The notes under the pieces were generated by a model. It was not told where the DNA came from and made no database searches. It saw only the letters and a program-made list of their open reading frames with translations. The translations under genes were made by a program, and so were the position numbers. DNA of 64,000 nt from a virus, in IMG/VR virus record IMGVR_UViG_3300046458_000091, positions 18,802 through 82,801 of that record; one strand, given 5' to 3'. Of this stretch, positions 48,568 through 56,418 are shown in pieces. Within the stretch, counting starts at the first letter, position 1. The number at the start of each line of letters is the position of its first letter.

Positions 48568-49488
48568 TCAGACCGTCCTGATGACGCTACGGACGACATC
48601 CATGCCTTTCGACAGAATCCCCGCCGTCTTCTTGGTTTCCGGCTTTTCCTCAGCTGCGGCGGTGTCGTCCGGCAGTACTGCTCTGTCGAAGCGAACGGCG
48701 CTATCCAGCATCATCGCCGCACGGTCAGGCGTGAACATGCTCCCGCGCTGGAGCTGGGTCGGGTCCACGCTGTCGAGCATCGCCCCGGGGTGGCCAGCGG
48801 CCTTGTAGGTGTCGAGTTTCTTCATCAGCCGGGCGTTGAGGTCCACCAGGTCGTCATTCATCTGGCACTGGTGCAGGTAGTTGGCGCTCATCTCGGCGGC
48901 CACCTTCTCGTGCCCGGAAATGACCTGTTCGACGCTATCCATCATCGCCGCGTATTCAGCCGCGAAGCCTTCAGACTCCAGCTCAAGGCCGCTGGCGTCG
49001 GCGCTGTCCAGCATCGCGTCATAGCCACGGTTCGTGTCGTAGTTCGGGGTTTGAACGAAGTCCATGCCGTGGAAGGTCTTCGGCGTGCGCTTGCCGTTTT
49101 CCTCTGGGGCGTGGAACACAGAGCTGAAGCCATAGGCTTTGCTGTCGAACAGACGGGCGGCGATACGGCCCGGGGAGTTGTCCAGGAATTCCTGATTGTG
49201 CTGCAACGTGCCGTCCGGCATGCACTTGATGAACACCGTACGTACGCACGGCTCCAGGACCACGACCTTACCGCCCTCAATGGCAGTCTCTGGGACCTTC
49301 AGGCCGTACTTGACCCGAAACCCGTGGCCGAAGTAGCCATAGATATCGCCCTTGCGCACCAGCTCTTGGATGGCAGGCCCGTTGAGTACCGCCATGGCGG
49401 CACCGATATCAATATCACGATCCTGGCCGCCGTAGCTGCGCCCGCGATCATTCAAGTTGTAGGTGATGACACCCGTACGCTTACCCAT
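48568..49488 (-). CDS. Predicted prohead maturation protease with four MLDS-like motifs
   Basis: 306 residues, directly after the portal gene, the usual place for the prohead protease. The N-terminal 150 residues form a beta-rich domain with DIYGYFGHGFRVKYGLKVPE, VVLEPCVRTVFIKCMPDGTL, SKAYGFSSVFHAPEENGKR and FHGMDFVQTPNYD, resembling phage head proteases, though I cannot name the catalytic triad with certainty. The remainder is helical and carries AMLDS at 158-162 and 236-240, AMMDS at 181-185 and MMLDS at 259-263. A fused scaffold part or self-cleavage sites are plausible. Confidence 0.6.
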   Translation of the reverse strand: MGKRTGVITYNLNDRGRSYGGQDRDIDIGAAMAVLNGPAIQELVRKGDIYGYFGHGFRVKYGLKVPETAIEGGKVVVLEPCVRTVFIKCMPDGTLQHNQEFLDNSPGRIAARLFDSKAYGFSSVFHAPEENGKRTPKTFHGMDFVQTPNYDTNRGYDAMLDSADASGLELESEGFAAEYAAMMDSVEQVISGHEKVAAEMSANYLHQCQMNDDLVDLNARLMKKLDTYKAAGHPGAMLDSVDPTQLQRGSMFTPDRAAMMLDSAVRFDRAVLPDDTAAAEEKPETKKTAGILSKGMDVVRSVIRTV

Positions 49489-51056
49489 TATTCCTGCCCC
49501 TCATCGCCGCCCGGTAGCGGGCTATCGCCAAACCCGCCGCCACCGTCAGGGGCTGGCGGCTTGGCGTCTTTAATGCCTTTGGCGAAAACCTTCGCCTTGT
49601 CGCTGTCTACTTCCATCATTCCGGCCATGAACTGCTCGCACACGTCCTCAGGCAGGCCCATGGTGCGCATCAGGTCCATGCCCTGGAGCAACATCACGCC
49701 GCCGCTGATAGCGCGCTCACGGCTGGCCTGTTTCTCTGCCTCAAGGGCCGCGATAGAGCCAAAGAAATTGACGTCATACGGGCGCTCATCGTCCGCCCAG
49801 CACTTGCCGTCCTTGGCCAGCATGTGGCGGTCGATGATGTCGTTAACCATGGCCATGAAGGCCGTGCGGATGATCCTGGAGCGCTCGGCGGCCTGGCTGC
49901 TGGTGCGGTTAAACCCGCCCTCGCCCAGCCCCCCGGTCAGCTGATCGGCGAAGCCAACCATGGACAGATCGATACCCATGGTCCCCGCGAGCTTGCGCGC
50001 GCAGTACATGAGGTCTTCGATGTTGGCGCCCGCGCCGGAGTTAGAACCGCCCTGAAACGAGCTGATTTGCGTGAGCTGCTTTTCGCGAAACGTCGGCATG
50101 ATGTGGAAGTTGCGCGACGTGGCGTAGGTGCCGGTCCTAACCGCTTCCTCAGCCCGGTCTTTCATCGTCTGAAGCATCTTCTCCAGCGAGTCCATGAACG
50201 TTTTCTGTTGCTGGGCGGTCATGTCGGAGAGGTCGGCGCCAATCATCGTTTCGTCAATGGAACCGGCGATGCGCTGGCCAACCATGCCCCGGGAGACGGA
50301 CAACAGGTTGTCGTAGTCCGTTTCTGCGGCCTCCAGGAACGAGCCGCCCACCATGTCGGCCAACGGCATCATCTCTGCCGGGTCGTCGGTCTCCAGGTTG
50401 ACACGCTGGGCATTCTCGATAGCCCGCATCTGCGGCAGGTACACCATGCGCGGCATGCGCATGCGGACCATATCCAGGTGGTTGAACCGGCACTGCATCT
50501 TGGGCCCCAGGCTCACGACGTAGCCCACGGTCTGGCCCAGCTCCATATAGGGCTGCACCAGCGGCGAATACGGGGTTTCGGAGTCCAGGGCGATCAGGCC
50601 CACGCCTTTCTCTGTGTAGAGGCGGGCGAAGGCGTCACCGAAGGCGGTGGCCTTGAAGCAGATCCCGTGCGCGTGCTTGTTCAGGATCTTGGCGATGAAC
50701 TGGAGTTCGTCTACCAGCTTCTTGTCGGCGGCCGAAGCGTTGGGCTTGGCCTCGATAAAGATGGTCTCACCGGTCGTTTCATGGCCGCCCAGGGCCATCT
50801 GCACATGCAGGCGCAGGATCGTGCTGATAAGCCCGTCCCCCACCATGTACTGCCACTTCGTGTAAATGGCCGAACGCGAGCGAGCCGGGTGCTGGTTCGA
50901 TCCCAGCAGCATTTCCACGCCCACATAGTCGGCGTCGAACGTCGCGACCCCTTGCAGCTTCAAATCAGGGGACGTGTTCACGTCGCCCATCAGCTGCTTT
51001 GAGAGGCTCGCGAGTGACCCCAGCAAGCTTTTTTTCGCTTTCTTAACGTCAGCCAT
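49488..51056 (-). CDS. Portal protein
   Basis: 522 residues. Portal dodecamers form the DNA channel at the head vertex. Features: FDADYVGVEMLLGSNQHPAR, WQYMVGDGLISTILRLHVQM, FKATAFGDAFARLYTEKGVG, a central helical stem (LADMVGGSFLEAAETDYDNL, QQKTFMDSLEKMLQTM), and GFADQLTGGLGEGGFNRTSSQ, which resembles the T4 gp20-type clip/stem region. The C-terminus is Gly/Asp-rich. The stop overlaps the protease start by 1 bp. It is the first of the 51-37 kb morphogenesis operon. Confidence 0.8.
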   Translation of the reverse strand: MADVKKAKKSLLGSLASLSKQLMGDVNTSPDLKLQGVATFDADYVGVEMLLGSNQHPARSRSAIYTKWQYMVGDGLISTILRLHVQMALGGHETTGETIFIEAKPNASAADKKLVDELQFIAKILNKHAHGICFKATAFGDAFARLYTEKGVGLIALDSETPYSPLVQPYMELGQTVGYVVSLGPKMQCRFNHLDMVRMRMPRMVYLPQMRAIENAQRVNLETDDPAEMMPLADMVGGSFLEAAETDYDNLLSVSRGMVGQRIAGSIDETMIGADLSDMTAQQQKTFMDSLEKMLQTMKDRAEEAVRTGTYATSRNFHIMPTFREKQLTQISSFQGGSNSGAGANIEDLMYCARKLAGTMGIDLSMVGFADQLTGGLGEGGFNRTSSQAAERSRIIRTAFMAMVNDIIDRHMLAKDGKCWADDERPYDVNFFGSIAALEAEKQASRERAISGGVMLLQGMDLMRTMGLPEDVCEQFMAGMMEVDSDKAKVFAKGIKDAKPPAPDGGGGFGDSPLPGGDEGQE

Positions 51057-51102
51057 TGTGTGTACGCATAAGTCCCATTTGGGAAACAGCGTACAGGCGC
51101 AA

Positions 51103-51125
51103 AAAGCCCTGATTTGACGGGGCTT
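51103..51125 (-). terminator. Rho-independent terminator with 5' CCGTGCAAA box
   Basis: AAAGCCC / GGGCTTT stem followed by TTTTTGCG on the minus strand; AACCGTGCAAA is directly 5'. It follows the 51135 gene and separates it from the portal operon. Confidence 0.75.
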
Positions 51126-51134
51126 TGCACGGTT

Positions 51135-51647
51135 TTACGGGGGTGTCAGACCGCTGGTTTCGGGCTCATCTGGGCGCGGGCTGAGCAGGTACAGGCGGGT
51201 GTATGGCGGGATGTTCAGATTGCCGGTCACATCGACGATTTCATAGTTCAGCAACAGGTTGCCGCCCATGAACAAGGTGACCAACATTCGCTTGGCGGGC
51301 TGCACATAACCTTCCGCGCCCGGGTTGGGGATTTGCTCGATAGACGCCTGGATATCGCCCGTTGGGTAGTTCAGGCGCGTTCCGTCGTCCGATGTGTTGC
51401 CAAGGTCAGGCGCGAACGGCTCAGCGAACACTACCCGGCCTTCGCAGGCGTACACCCACGAATAGTTGACCTCATCTTCGTCACTGATCATGCCCGCCCC
51501 GCCCAGCGTCGGGCTGCCATCAAAGGCGCTGCTGTCTGACTCGCGGTCAACCTGCTTTGTGTATAGCGCGCAGTCGATGGCGTTGGCGTCCCGCAGCGTG
51601 CGCTGGCGGTTTGCGCGGTTGACCTGGATAGCCACGTTGTTAAGCAC
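51135..51647 (-). CDS. Structural (neck/head) protein under octamer control
   Basis: 170 residues; GTG start at 51645-51647. Its ribosome site AAGGAG is part of the octamer array (AACTCCTT on the opposite strand), so repressor binding and translation signals coincide. The protein has blocks DCALYTKQVDRESDSSAFDG, VNYSWVYACEGRVVFAEPFA, LNYPTGDIQASIEQIPNPGA and MLVTLFMGGNLLLNYEIVDV, beta-rich. Position between SWIM gene and portal suggests a neck or head-completion protein. Confidence 0.58.
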   Translation of the reverse strand: MLNNVAIQVNRANRQRTLRDANAIDCALYTKQVDRESDSSAFDGSPTLGGAGMISDEDEVNYSWVYACEGRVVFAEPFAPDLGNTSDDGTRLNYPTGDIQASIEQIPNPGAEGYVQPAKRMLVTLFMGGNLLLNYEIVDVTGNLNIPPYTRLYLLSPRPDEPETSGLTPP

Positions 51648-51650
51648 TTT

Positions 51651-51698
51651 AACTCCTTAACTCTTTAGAGTTTTAACTCTTAAACTCTTTAACTCTGC
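51651..51698. repeat. AACTCTWW octamer array (6 units) at the 51135 gene
   Basis: Units in perfect 8-bp phase at 51651, 51659, 51667 (inverted), 51675, 51683 and 51691. It covers the end of the 51689 gene and the leader of the 51135 gene. Confidence 0.75.
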
Positions 51699-52756
51699 GC
51701 ATTGTCGGCGGCAGCGATGGCGACACGCGCGGCCTGCTCGGTATAGCCCAGGCGCATCATGGCTTTAATCTTCTTGTCCATCGGCACCGGCTTATTGACC
51801 TTGGCCGCGTGGGTCTTGCGTAGCGATTCGTTGGCGGCCTTCACCCTGGCCGCCGACCGCACCGCCTCAGCCGGTTGCGCGCCCCTGGCCACCCGCTTCT
51901 CTTCCGTGGTGCGCACCTGCTTGGCCCGACTGCGCACCGCCGCCGCGTCCTTCAGGAACTGCTGCTGTTCCTTCACCGTCATGATCTGCTGCTTGCCGCC
52001 CAGGGTCTTGCGCCCGTGCTCGATCATGCGTTGGGCAAACCGATTGAACAGCGGCCCGTGGGACAGCGTGGCCATGACCCTCAGAACGTGCTTGCAGGCC
52101 ACCCCGTACAGCTTGGGGTTGCGCACGCGGGGGAAGCCGTCTTCAGATCGGCCATAGTTGAAGTTACCGATGCTGGCGATGTAGCGATACCAGAAGGTAT
52201 GGCGCCGACAGTCGCAGTCAAACTTGATCTTGCCCTTGGCCAGCTGCTTGGCAGCCTCTGCGGCCGGTAGCCCACCGGACAGCGCCGCGTCGTAGGCCAG
52301 GAACTGTACCCACACGTAGTGGCGCGATACGTCGCTGTTGGGGCCTGCATTGGTCTGGAACTGGACGGCGCCCGCGCGGTTGGCCACCGGCACGGCCATG
52401 TGAATCTCTTTGTTCGCCCGGTCGCGGTCGCCGGACGCCGACAGGTCAATGACCTTTTTAGCCAGGATGCCGCCCGATGAGCTGGCGCCGTTCTGGCCAT
52501 GGATGCGCTGCACATCCCGTACGGCGGCCTTGAATGCCTTGATGTCGTCGAAGGTAAGCATGCGGGGCTTACCGTCGATAGTGGTAAACAGCCCCCGCTT
52601 AGGCTCGTACAGGCCGCCCAGGTCGTCGGCGGACAGAATCTTGTCCTGATCCCCCAACCGGCGCTTGAGGTCGTGCTCAAACGATAGCCTGGCTTCTTTG
52701 CCCGCCTTCGACGCCGCCTGTATCAGCGCGTCCCGGTCCAGATCCTTGCCCGCCAT
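51689..52756 (-). CDS. SWIM-type zinc-finger protein of the morphogenesis region
   Basis: 355 residues. The centre has CDCRRHTFWYRYIA and, about 40 residues on, YGVACKHVLRVMATL: the CxC...CxH pattern of a SWIM zinc finger (residues about 180-230). The C-terminal 120 residues are basic and helical (RSRAKQVRTTEEKRVARGAQ). SWIM fingers bind DNA or protein. The stop contains the last octamer of the array. It may take part in head assembly or DNA packaging; no precise role is evident. Confidence 0.65.
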   Translation of the reverse strand: MAGKDLDRDALIQAASKAGKEARLSFEHDLKRRLGDQDKILSADDLGGLYEPKRGLFTTIDGKPRMLTFDDIKAFKAAVRDVQRIHGQNGASSSGGILAKKVIDLSASGDRDRANKEIHMAVPVANRAGAVQFQTNAGPNSDVSRHYVWVQFLAYDAALSGGLPAAEAAKQLAKGKIKFDCDCRRHTFWYRYIASIGNFNYGRSEDGFPRVRNPKLYGVACKHVLRVMATLSHGPLFNRFAQRMIEHGRKTLGGKQQIMTVKEQQQFLKDAAAVRSRAKQVRTTEEKRVARGAQPAEAVRSAARVKAANESLRKTHAAKVNKPVPMDKKIKAMMRLGYTEQAARVAIAAADNAQS

Positions 52757-53052
52757 CAGCGCACAGACTGCGTAGTCGTTGTGATACCGCAGCGCTCTTT
52801 GAGGTAGCGCAGGTATTCAACGGTTGGCAAGGTAAGGTCTTGTTCCTTCAGGGGCGAGTCAACAGTCGATAGGCCCGCCGCCGCCAGGATCACCCGCGTC
52901 TCTGTCGGGTCTTTGAACGCACGCAGCGCCACCGCCGACAGGTTGTATCTGTCGGTGGGCACGGTGCGGATAACTTGGCAATTGCTGGAGTACGGCGGTT
53001 CTGTATTCGCGAACCGGCGCAGCTCTCGGTAAAAACGCGCTTCTTCGATCAT
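52756..53052 (-). CDS. Small head/tail protein, LysM or gp53-like pattern
   Basis: The ATG at 53050-53052 gives 98 residues. RYNLSAVALRAFKDPTETRVILAAAG and TLPTVEYLRYLKERCG show the 'L..A...Y.D....VI...N/G' arrangement seen in tail protein X and gp53-type wedge proteins. It overlaps the SWIM gene by 1 bp. The family link is weak. Confidence 0.5.
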   Translation of the reverse strand: MIEEARFYRELRRFANTEPPYSSNCQVIRTVPTDRYNLSAVALRAFKDPTETRVILAAAGLSTVDSPLKEQDLTLPTVEYLRYLKERCGITTTTQSVR

Positions 53053-53138
53053 GGCCAAACCCAAAATAACGTCGGGCAATGGTCACATGGGATATAGAGG
53101 GCGGCAGGCAGTGGGTTTGCATGCCGTGGAGGCGGGAG

Positions 53139-53363
53139 TTATTCGCGGGCCAGCTGCTCGCGCAGATCCTTGGCAGCCTGGGCCAGGTCTTTGGAGCGCT
53201 TCGCCGCCAAGGCGCTTTGACGCTCCAGGGCGATGATGACCATGGCCATCTGGCGGGGCGGCACCGTCTTACCCCAGCCGTATACGGTCTGGAAGCTCAG
53301 ATTAAGCGCTGCCGCAATTTCCTTCTTGTTACCGATCAGCTCAACGAGCCTTTGCACTTCCAT
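53139..53363 (-). CDS. Cro-like HTH regulator
   Basis: ATG at 53361-53363, 74 residues. The HTH (GNKKEIAAALNLSFQTVYGWG, residues about 11-32) followed by VPPRQMAMVIIALERQ is typical of Cro/YdaS-type regulators (binding a promoter region and switching to lytic growth). C-terminal helix with KRSKDLAQAAKDLREQLA. It follows a terminator of the 53462 gene and precedes the late head genes, so it may control the late promoter region. Confidence 0.78.
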   Translation of the reverse strand: MEVQRLVELIGNKKEIAAALNLSFQTVYGWGKTVPPRQMAMVIIALERQSALAAKRSKDLAQAAKDLREQLARE

Positions 53364-53423
53364 ACCAACCCCGAACAAAACAACAGCAACTCAAACAGAT
53401 TATTCAGTCTACCAGAAAAGCAA

Positions 53424-53445
53424 AACCCGCCGTGTGAGGCGGGTT
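53424..53445 (-). terminator. Rho-independent terminator
   Basis: AACCCGCC / GGCGGGTT stem followed by TTTGCTTTT on the minus strand; ends the LytTR operon. Confidence 0.8.
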
Positions 53446-53461
53446 CTAGAGCTGCTGGCGG

Positions 53462-53926
53462 TCAGTCGCAGCTGATCGATACCGGGAACTTGCCGTACAT
53501 GTCCTTTACGACGTGCAGGGCCGCCCGCACGCCCTTGGCGAAGTCCTCAGTCATGACGTACGGCGTTCTGTCCTGGCCGATCTGCAACGTTGTGCCGGTG
53601 CGCGCGCCCTGCATCAGTTCGTTCACCTGGGCCAGGCGGGTAGCGTTCCACTGTTCCAGGTGGCGCACACCCTCGACCGACTCCGGCAGGTGGACTACTT
53701 GAGCCACCAGCGCCTTGAACTCTTCCACTGCCAGTTCGTAGTCGTCGAGCTGGTCCTCTCTGGCCAGGGGATGGTCAACACGACTGAACTGCTGGGCGAG
53801 CGCCTGGCTGGCGCCCACAACGGTCGCGATGACCCTGCGGCGAACCTGCGCCTGGGTCTCTGGATCTGCCGACTTGATCAGCAGGGAGACATCAGGGCTC
53901 TGCGGGTCCGGGGACTGCTCATTCAT
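53462..53926 (-). CDS. Hypothetical helical protein in the LytTR operon
   Basis: 154 residues, helical (AQVRRRVIATVVGASQALAQQ, YELAVEEFKALVAQVVHLPE, TRLAQVNELMQGARTG). The start overlaps the LytTR gene stop by 8 bp. No motif known; a partner of the regulator is possible by position only. Confidence 0.55.
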   Translation of the reverse strand: MNEQSPDPQSPDVSLLIKSADPETQAQVRRRVIATVVGASQALAQQFSRVDHPLAREDQLDDYELAVEEFKALVAQVVHLPESVEGVRHLEQWNATRLAQVNELMQGARTGTTLQIGQDRTPYVMTEDFAKGVRAALHVVKDMYGKFPVSISCD

Positions 53927-54305
53927 TGGGGTTTTCCTCGGAAATTGGCGTTAAGTGTGGGGCTGCTTTGTTTCGTTCAACGAGCGCAGCAATGGGCTCG
54001 ATGCGAGCGCGGCGCGCCAGCGGATACGGCCCCACTGTCGTCACCACGGTACGGCCCACATCCAGCCCGTTGTTGTTCCGGTGCCAGCCGATAACGCTTG
54101 ATTCGCGCACCAGAACGCCCCGGCTGAGGCGGATAAGCCCGGAAACATTGGTCTCAACGTGTTTTAGGGTGATGTAGTTGGACAGCAGGTATTCCAGGCC
54201 GTCGCCTGTGACGCCGATCACATATTTATCGGACGCCTTAAAAATGGCGATGTCACTGGCTTTCAGGTGATGAGTTTGCCGGTCTCTGTAGGCTGAAATA
54301 ATCAA
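53919..54305 (-). CDS. LytTR-type DNA-binding regulator
   Basis: 128 residues. Residues about 12-105 resemble the LytTR beta-domain: LKASDIAIFKASDKYVIGV, DGLEYLLSNYITLKHVETNV, LIRLSRGVLVRESSVIGWHR, then the closing YPLARRARIEPI (the SRR-like end). Classical LytTR proteins bind two direct repeats at promoters. No receiver domain is fused, as in LytTR phage or competence regulators. It has its own promoter element (54349-54359), so it may be an immediate-early activator. Confidence 0.68.
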   Translation of the reverse strand: MIISAYRDRQTHHLKASDIAIFKASDKYVIGVTGDGLEYLLSNYITLKHVETNVSGLIRLSRGVLVRESSVIGWHRNNNGLDVGRTVVTTVGPYPLARRARIEPIAALVERNKAAPHLTPISEENPNE

Positions 54306-54348
54306 GGGCTCAAAACTCCTGGACTGGGCAAAAGGCCACTAAAAAACT

Positions 54349-54359
54349 ATCCCTATACA
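54349..54359 (-). promoter_or_regulatory. Promoter or operator element (TGTATAGGGAT) upstream of the LytTR gene
   Basis: On the minus strand TGTATAGGGAT lies 44 bp before the ATG at 54305, followed by GGAG closer to it. Same element as at 648 and 63847. The rest of the 54306-54471 gap has no ORF. Confidence 0.5.
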
Positions 54360-54471
54360 TTGTTGAGCCCAAAAAAACGCATTTCGAGGCCCAAAAACGC
54401 GATTGGCCCGAATTTACCACCCTTTACCATGCTCCAGACAAGCTGACGGGTGCCTGAACGGTTAGAAAGCT

Positions 54472-55227
54472 TCATTTCGGCGAATCCTCTGTGTTTGGCG
54501 CCCACAAAGCGCCATTCAGGTCACTGCGACCGAAACCCTGACACACCAGCTCTTGAGCCAGGTGACTGGCCATCTCGATTGTGACGCTGTTATCCGCTGT
54601 GTAGAGGGCCTCTTTCAGCGCGCTCACAAGCTCGGGATTCCTGGCTGCGGCGGTATAGTCGTATTCAGTCGCCGGAACTGTGGCAGCAGGGGCGCAGCAG
54701 CTGTCATAGAGCGCCTCGCAGATGCGGCGTGTAGGCGTAGAAGTGGTATTGCTTGTCCGCCCGGTTGCCTCCAGGGCAATGCGATACATGCGCTCAATGG
54801 CTTGCTCGCGGGCGGTCAGCTGTACAGCTGGTGGCTTTGGCTGGCGGGGCCGAAACTTGCTGTCGATACTGCAATACCGCTCTTGTTCAGCCGTGGCCAC
54901 CCAAATCAAGATGTGCTGACGCCCTACAGCGGTGATTTCCACCTCACCCCATACGCCTACGCCATTCAGCAGTTCGCACAGCGTGCCAGGTGGCGGTACA
55001 CCGGAGCCATCCCACTCGGGAGCGCGCGGCACCATCTCACCAGGAAAGGCGCCACGGAACTTGAACACGTCCCCTGACCACTCCCAGCCTGAAGCCTCGG
55101 TAGCAGTATTGAAGATGTCGCCGTGTACGCGGTAGAACGCCTCGGGAAGGACTCTTCCAAAGTACAGACCGGCAGGCGCCCAGTGGGTGGCGTTGTCCGG
55201 GCCGATATTCCAATCAGGCTTATTCAT
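54472..55227 (-). CDS. Hypothetical protein with 'WDGxGxPPxG' domain
   Basis: ATG at 55225-55227, overlapping the upstream stop by 8 bp; 251 residues. Residues about 65-140 (WDGSGVPPPGTLCELLNGVG, WGEVEITAVGRQHILIWVAT, then SKFRPRQP) form a small domain that recurs in the next gene (WDGVGFPPQGSTCGYNV). The C-terminal 100 residues are helical. These domains are common in phage early proteins; function unknown. Confidence 0.6.
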   Translation of the reverse strand: MNKPDWNIGPDNATHWAPAGLYFGRVLPEAFYRVHGDIFNTATEASGWEWSGDVFKFRGAFPGEMVPRAPEWDGSGVPPPGTLCELLNGVGVWGEVEITAVGRQHILIWVATAEQERYCSIDSKFRPRQPKPPAVQLTAREQAIERMYRIALEATGRTSNTTSTPTRRICEALYDSCCAPAATVPATEYDYTAAARNPELVSALKEALYTADNSVTIEMASHLAQELVCQGFGRSDLNGALWAPNTEDSPK

Positions 55228-55726
55228 GGTGAGCAACCTTTGCGGCGGTGAGAGCCTTGAGCACGCCTGTGGAAAGGTCCGGCGAGAGTGCCGCCTTACT
55301 GCACAGCAACGCGAAGTCCAACAGCTCCGCATATCCAGGCGCCTGGCGGTAGCCCGCCTCAAACAGCTTGAGAGCGGTGTACCCTTGGTTTTCCCGCCAG
55401 TTCGCACTCATGACGTCGATCATTCCGGCAATCTGATGATTCTTTGCCTCTTCCTGCTCCAGATCGGCGGCTTGGATGACACTGAAACGTGACAAGGTGA
55501 TCTTGTCAGCAGGCGCCATAAGCTCTACACCCGCCTTCATGTCTGCCTGTACCGACGAGCCAAACGGCACGCGAACGACCTCGATCACCACCCAATGGCT
55601 GGACAGGTATTTGACGCGAGCATGTACCCAGGCCTTGAACCCTCCCGCGTAGCTGGAATGCACGTTGTACCCGCAGGTGGAACCCTGTGGCGGGAACCCT
55701 ACGCCGTCCCACAGCACTGTATCCAT
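55220..55726 (-). CDS. Hypothetical protein with 'WDGxGxPPxG' domain, paralog of 54472
   Basis: 168 residues. The domain is N-terminal (residues 1-75, WDGVGFPPQGSTCGYNVHSS ... WVVIEVVRVPFGSSVQ), followed by a helical part (AGMIDVMSANWRENQGYTAL). ATG at 55726 overlaps the stop of 55726-56418 (1 bp). Function not known. Confidence 0.58.
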   Translation of the reverse strand: MDTVLWDGVGFPPQGSTCGYNVHSSYAGGFKAWVHARVKYLSSHWVVIEVVRVPFGSSVQADMKAGVELMAPADKITLSRFSVIQAADLEQEEAKNHQIAGMIDVMSANWRENQGYTALKLFEAGYRQAPGYAELLDFALLCSKAALSPDLSTGVLKALTAAKVAHHE

Positions 55727-56418
55727 TACGCCAGATCCTCAGCAGTGACTGTGTAGGGGGTGGAATCCTTCACCATGAAGAACGTCGGCTGACAGTGCTC
55801 GCGCACCCATGCCTCCAGGAGCGTCTCAAACTCCTGTCCGGCTTCGTCTGGCACCTCGGGGTAGCCAGAGCACCACTCGCTATTGCCGTTAGCGCTGGCG
55901 TTGTCCTGCATCTGCTCGCGCAGGTCGTCAATGAGCATGTCCGCGCTGACGAAGTTGGCCGGGTCTTCGTAGTGCTTGGTGCCGCGATAGACGACATGGC
56001 CAGGCTCCACGGTCGGGCAGTTGTCGAGCAGCTCGGCCAGGGAGTCAAAACCGTAAGTTTCGTTGTTGAGCGACCACGTTTCCTCTACCGGCGCGGGCAT
56101 GCGCGGCCCTGAGTAAGTGATTGTCATAGCAGGCTGATCAGGCGTGCCATCGCCGAACGATATGCTGGCCAGTCGCGAGCCAAGCGGACACATAGAGGTA
56201 GCCGCGATGTGCAAGGCCTTTTCAATATGGTCAAAAAACTCCTTTTCGGCACTCGCAGACTCTCCTAGCGCGTGGCCATGAGCACGCTGGAATAAGCCTT
56301 CAAAGTCGGGTGGCGGGATATTGATTGTCTGGGCGTTGGCGACCCGCTGGCGCTGCAACTCAGCTTTTAGCGCGTCACGATGCTCTGTAAGGGCCTTAAT
56401 CTTCTTTCTGGCGCTCAT
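55726..56418 (-). CDS. Hypothetical protein with N-terminal coiled coil
   Basis: 230 residues; heptad-rich start (KKIKALTEHRDALKAELQRQ), then an alpha/beta domain with MTITYSGPRMPAPVEETWSL and GFDSLAELLDNCPTVEPGHV. It overlaps 56396 by 23 bp, within a run of co-translated small genes below TerL. Unknown role. Confidence 0.55.
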   Translation of the reverse strand: MSARKKIKALTEHRDALKAELQRQRVANAQTINIPPPDFEGLFQRAHGHALGESASAEKEFFDHIEKALHIAATSMCPLGSRLASISFGDGTPDQPAMTITYSGPRMPAPVEETWSLNNETYGFDSLAELLDNCPTVEPGHVVYRGTKHYEDPANFVSADMLIDDLREQMQDNASANGNSEWCSGYPEVPDEAGQEFETLLEAWVREHCQPTFFMVKDSTPYTVTAEDLA

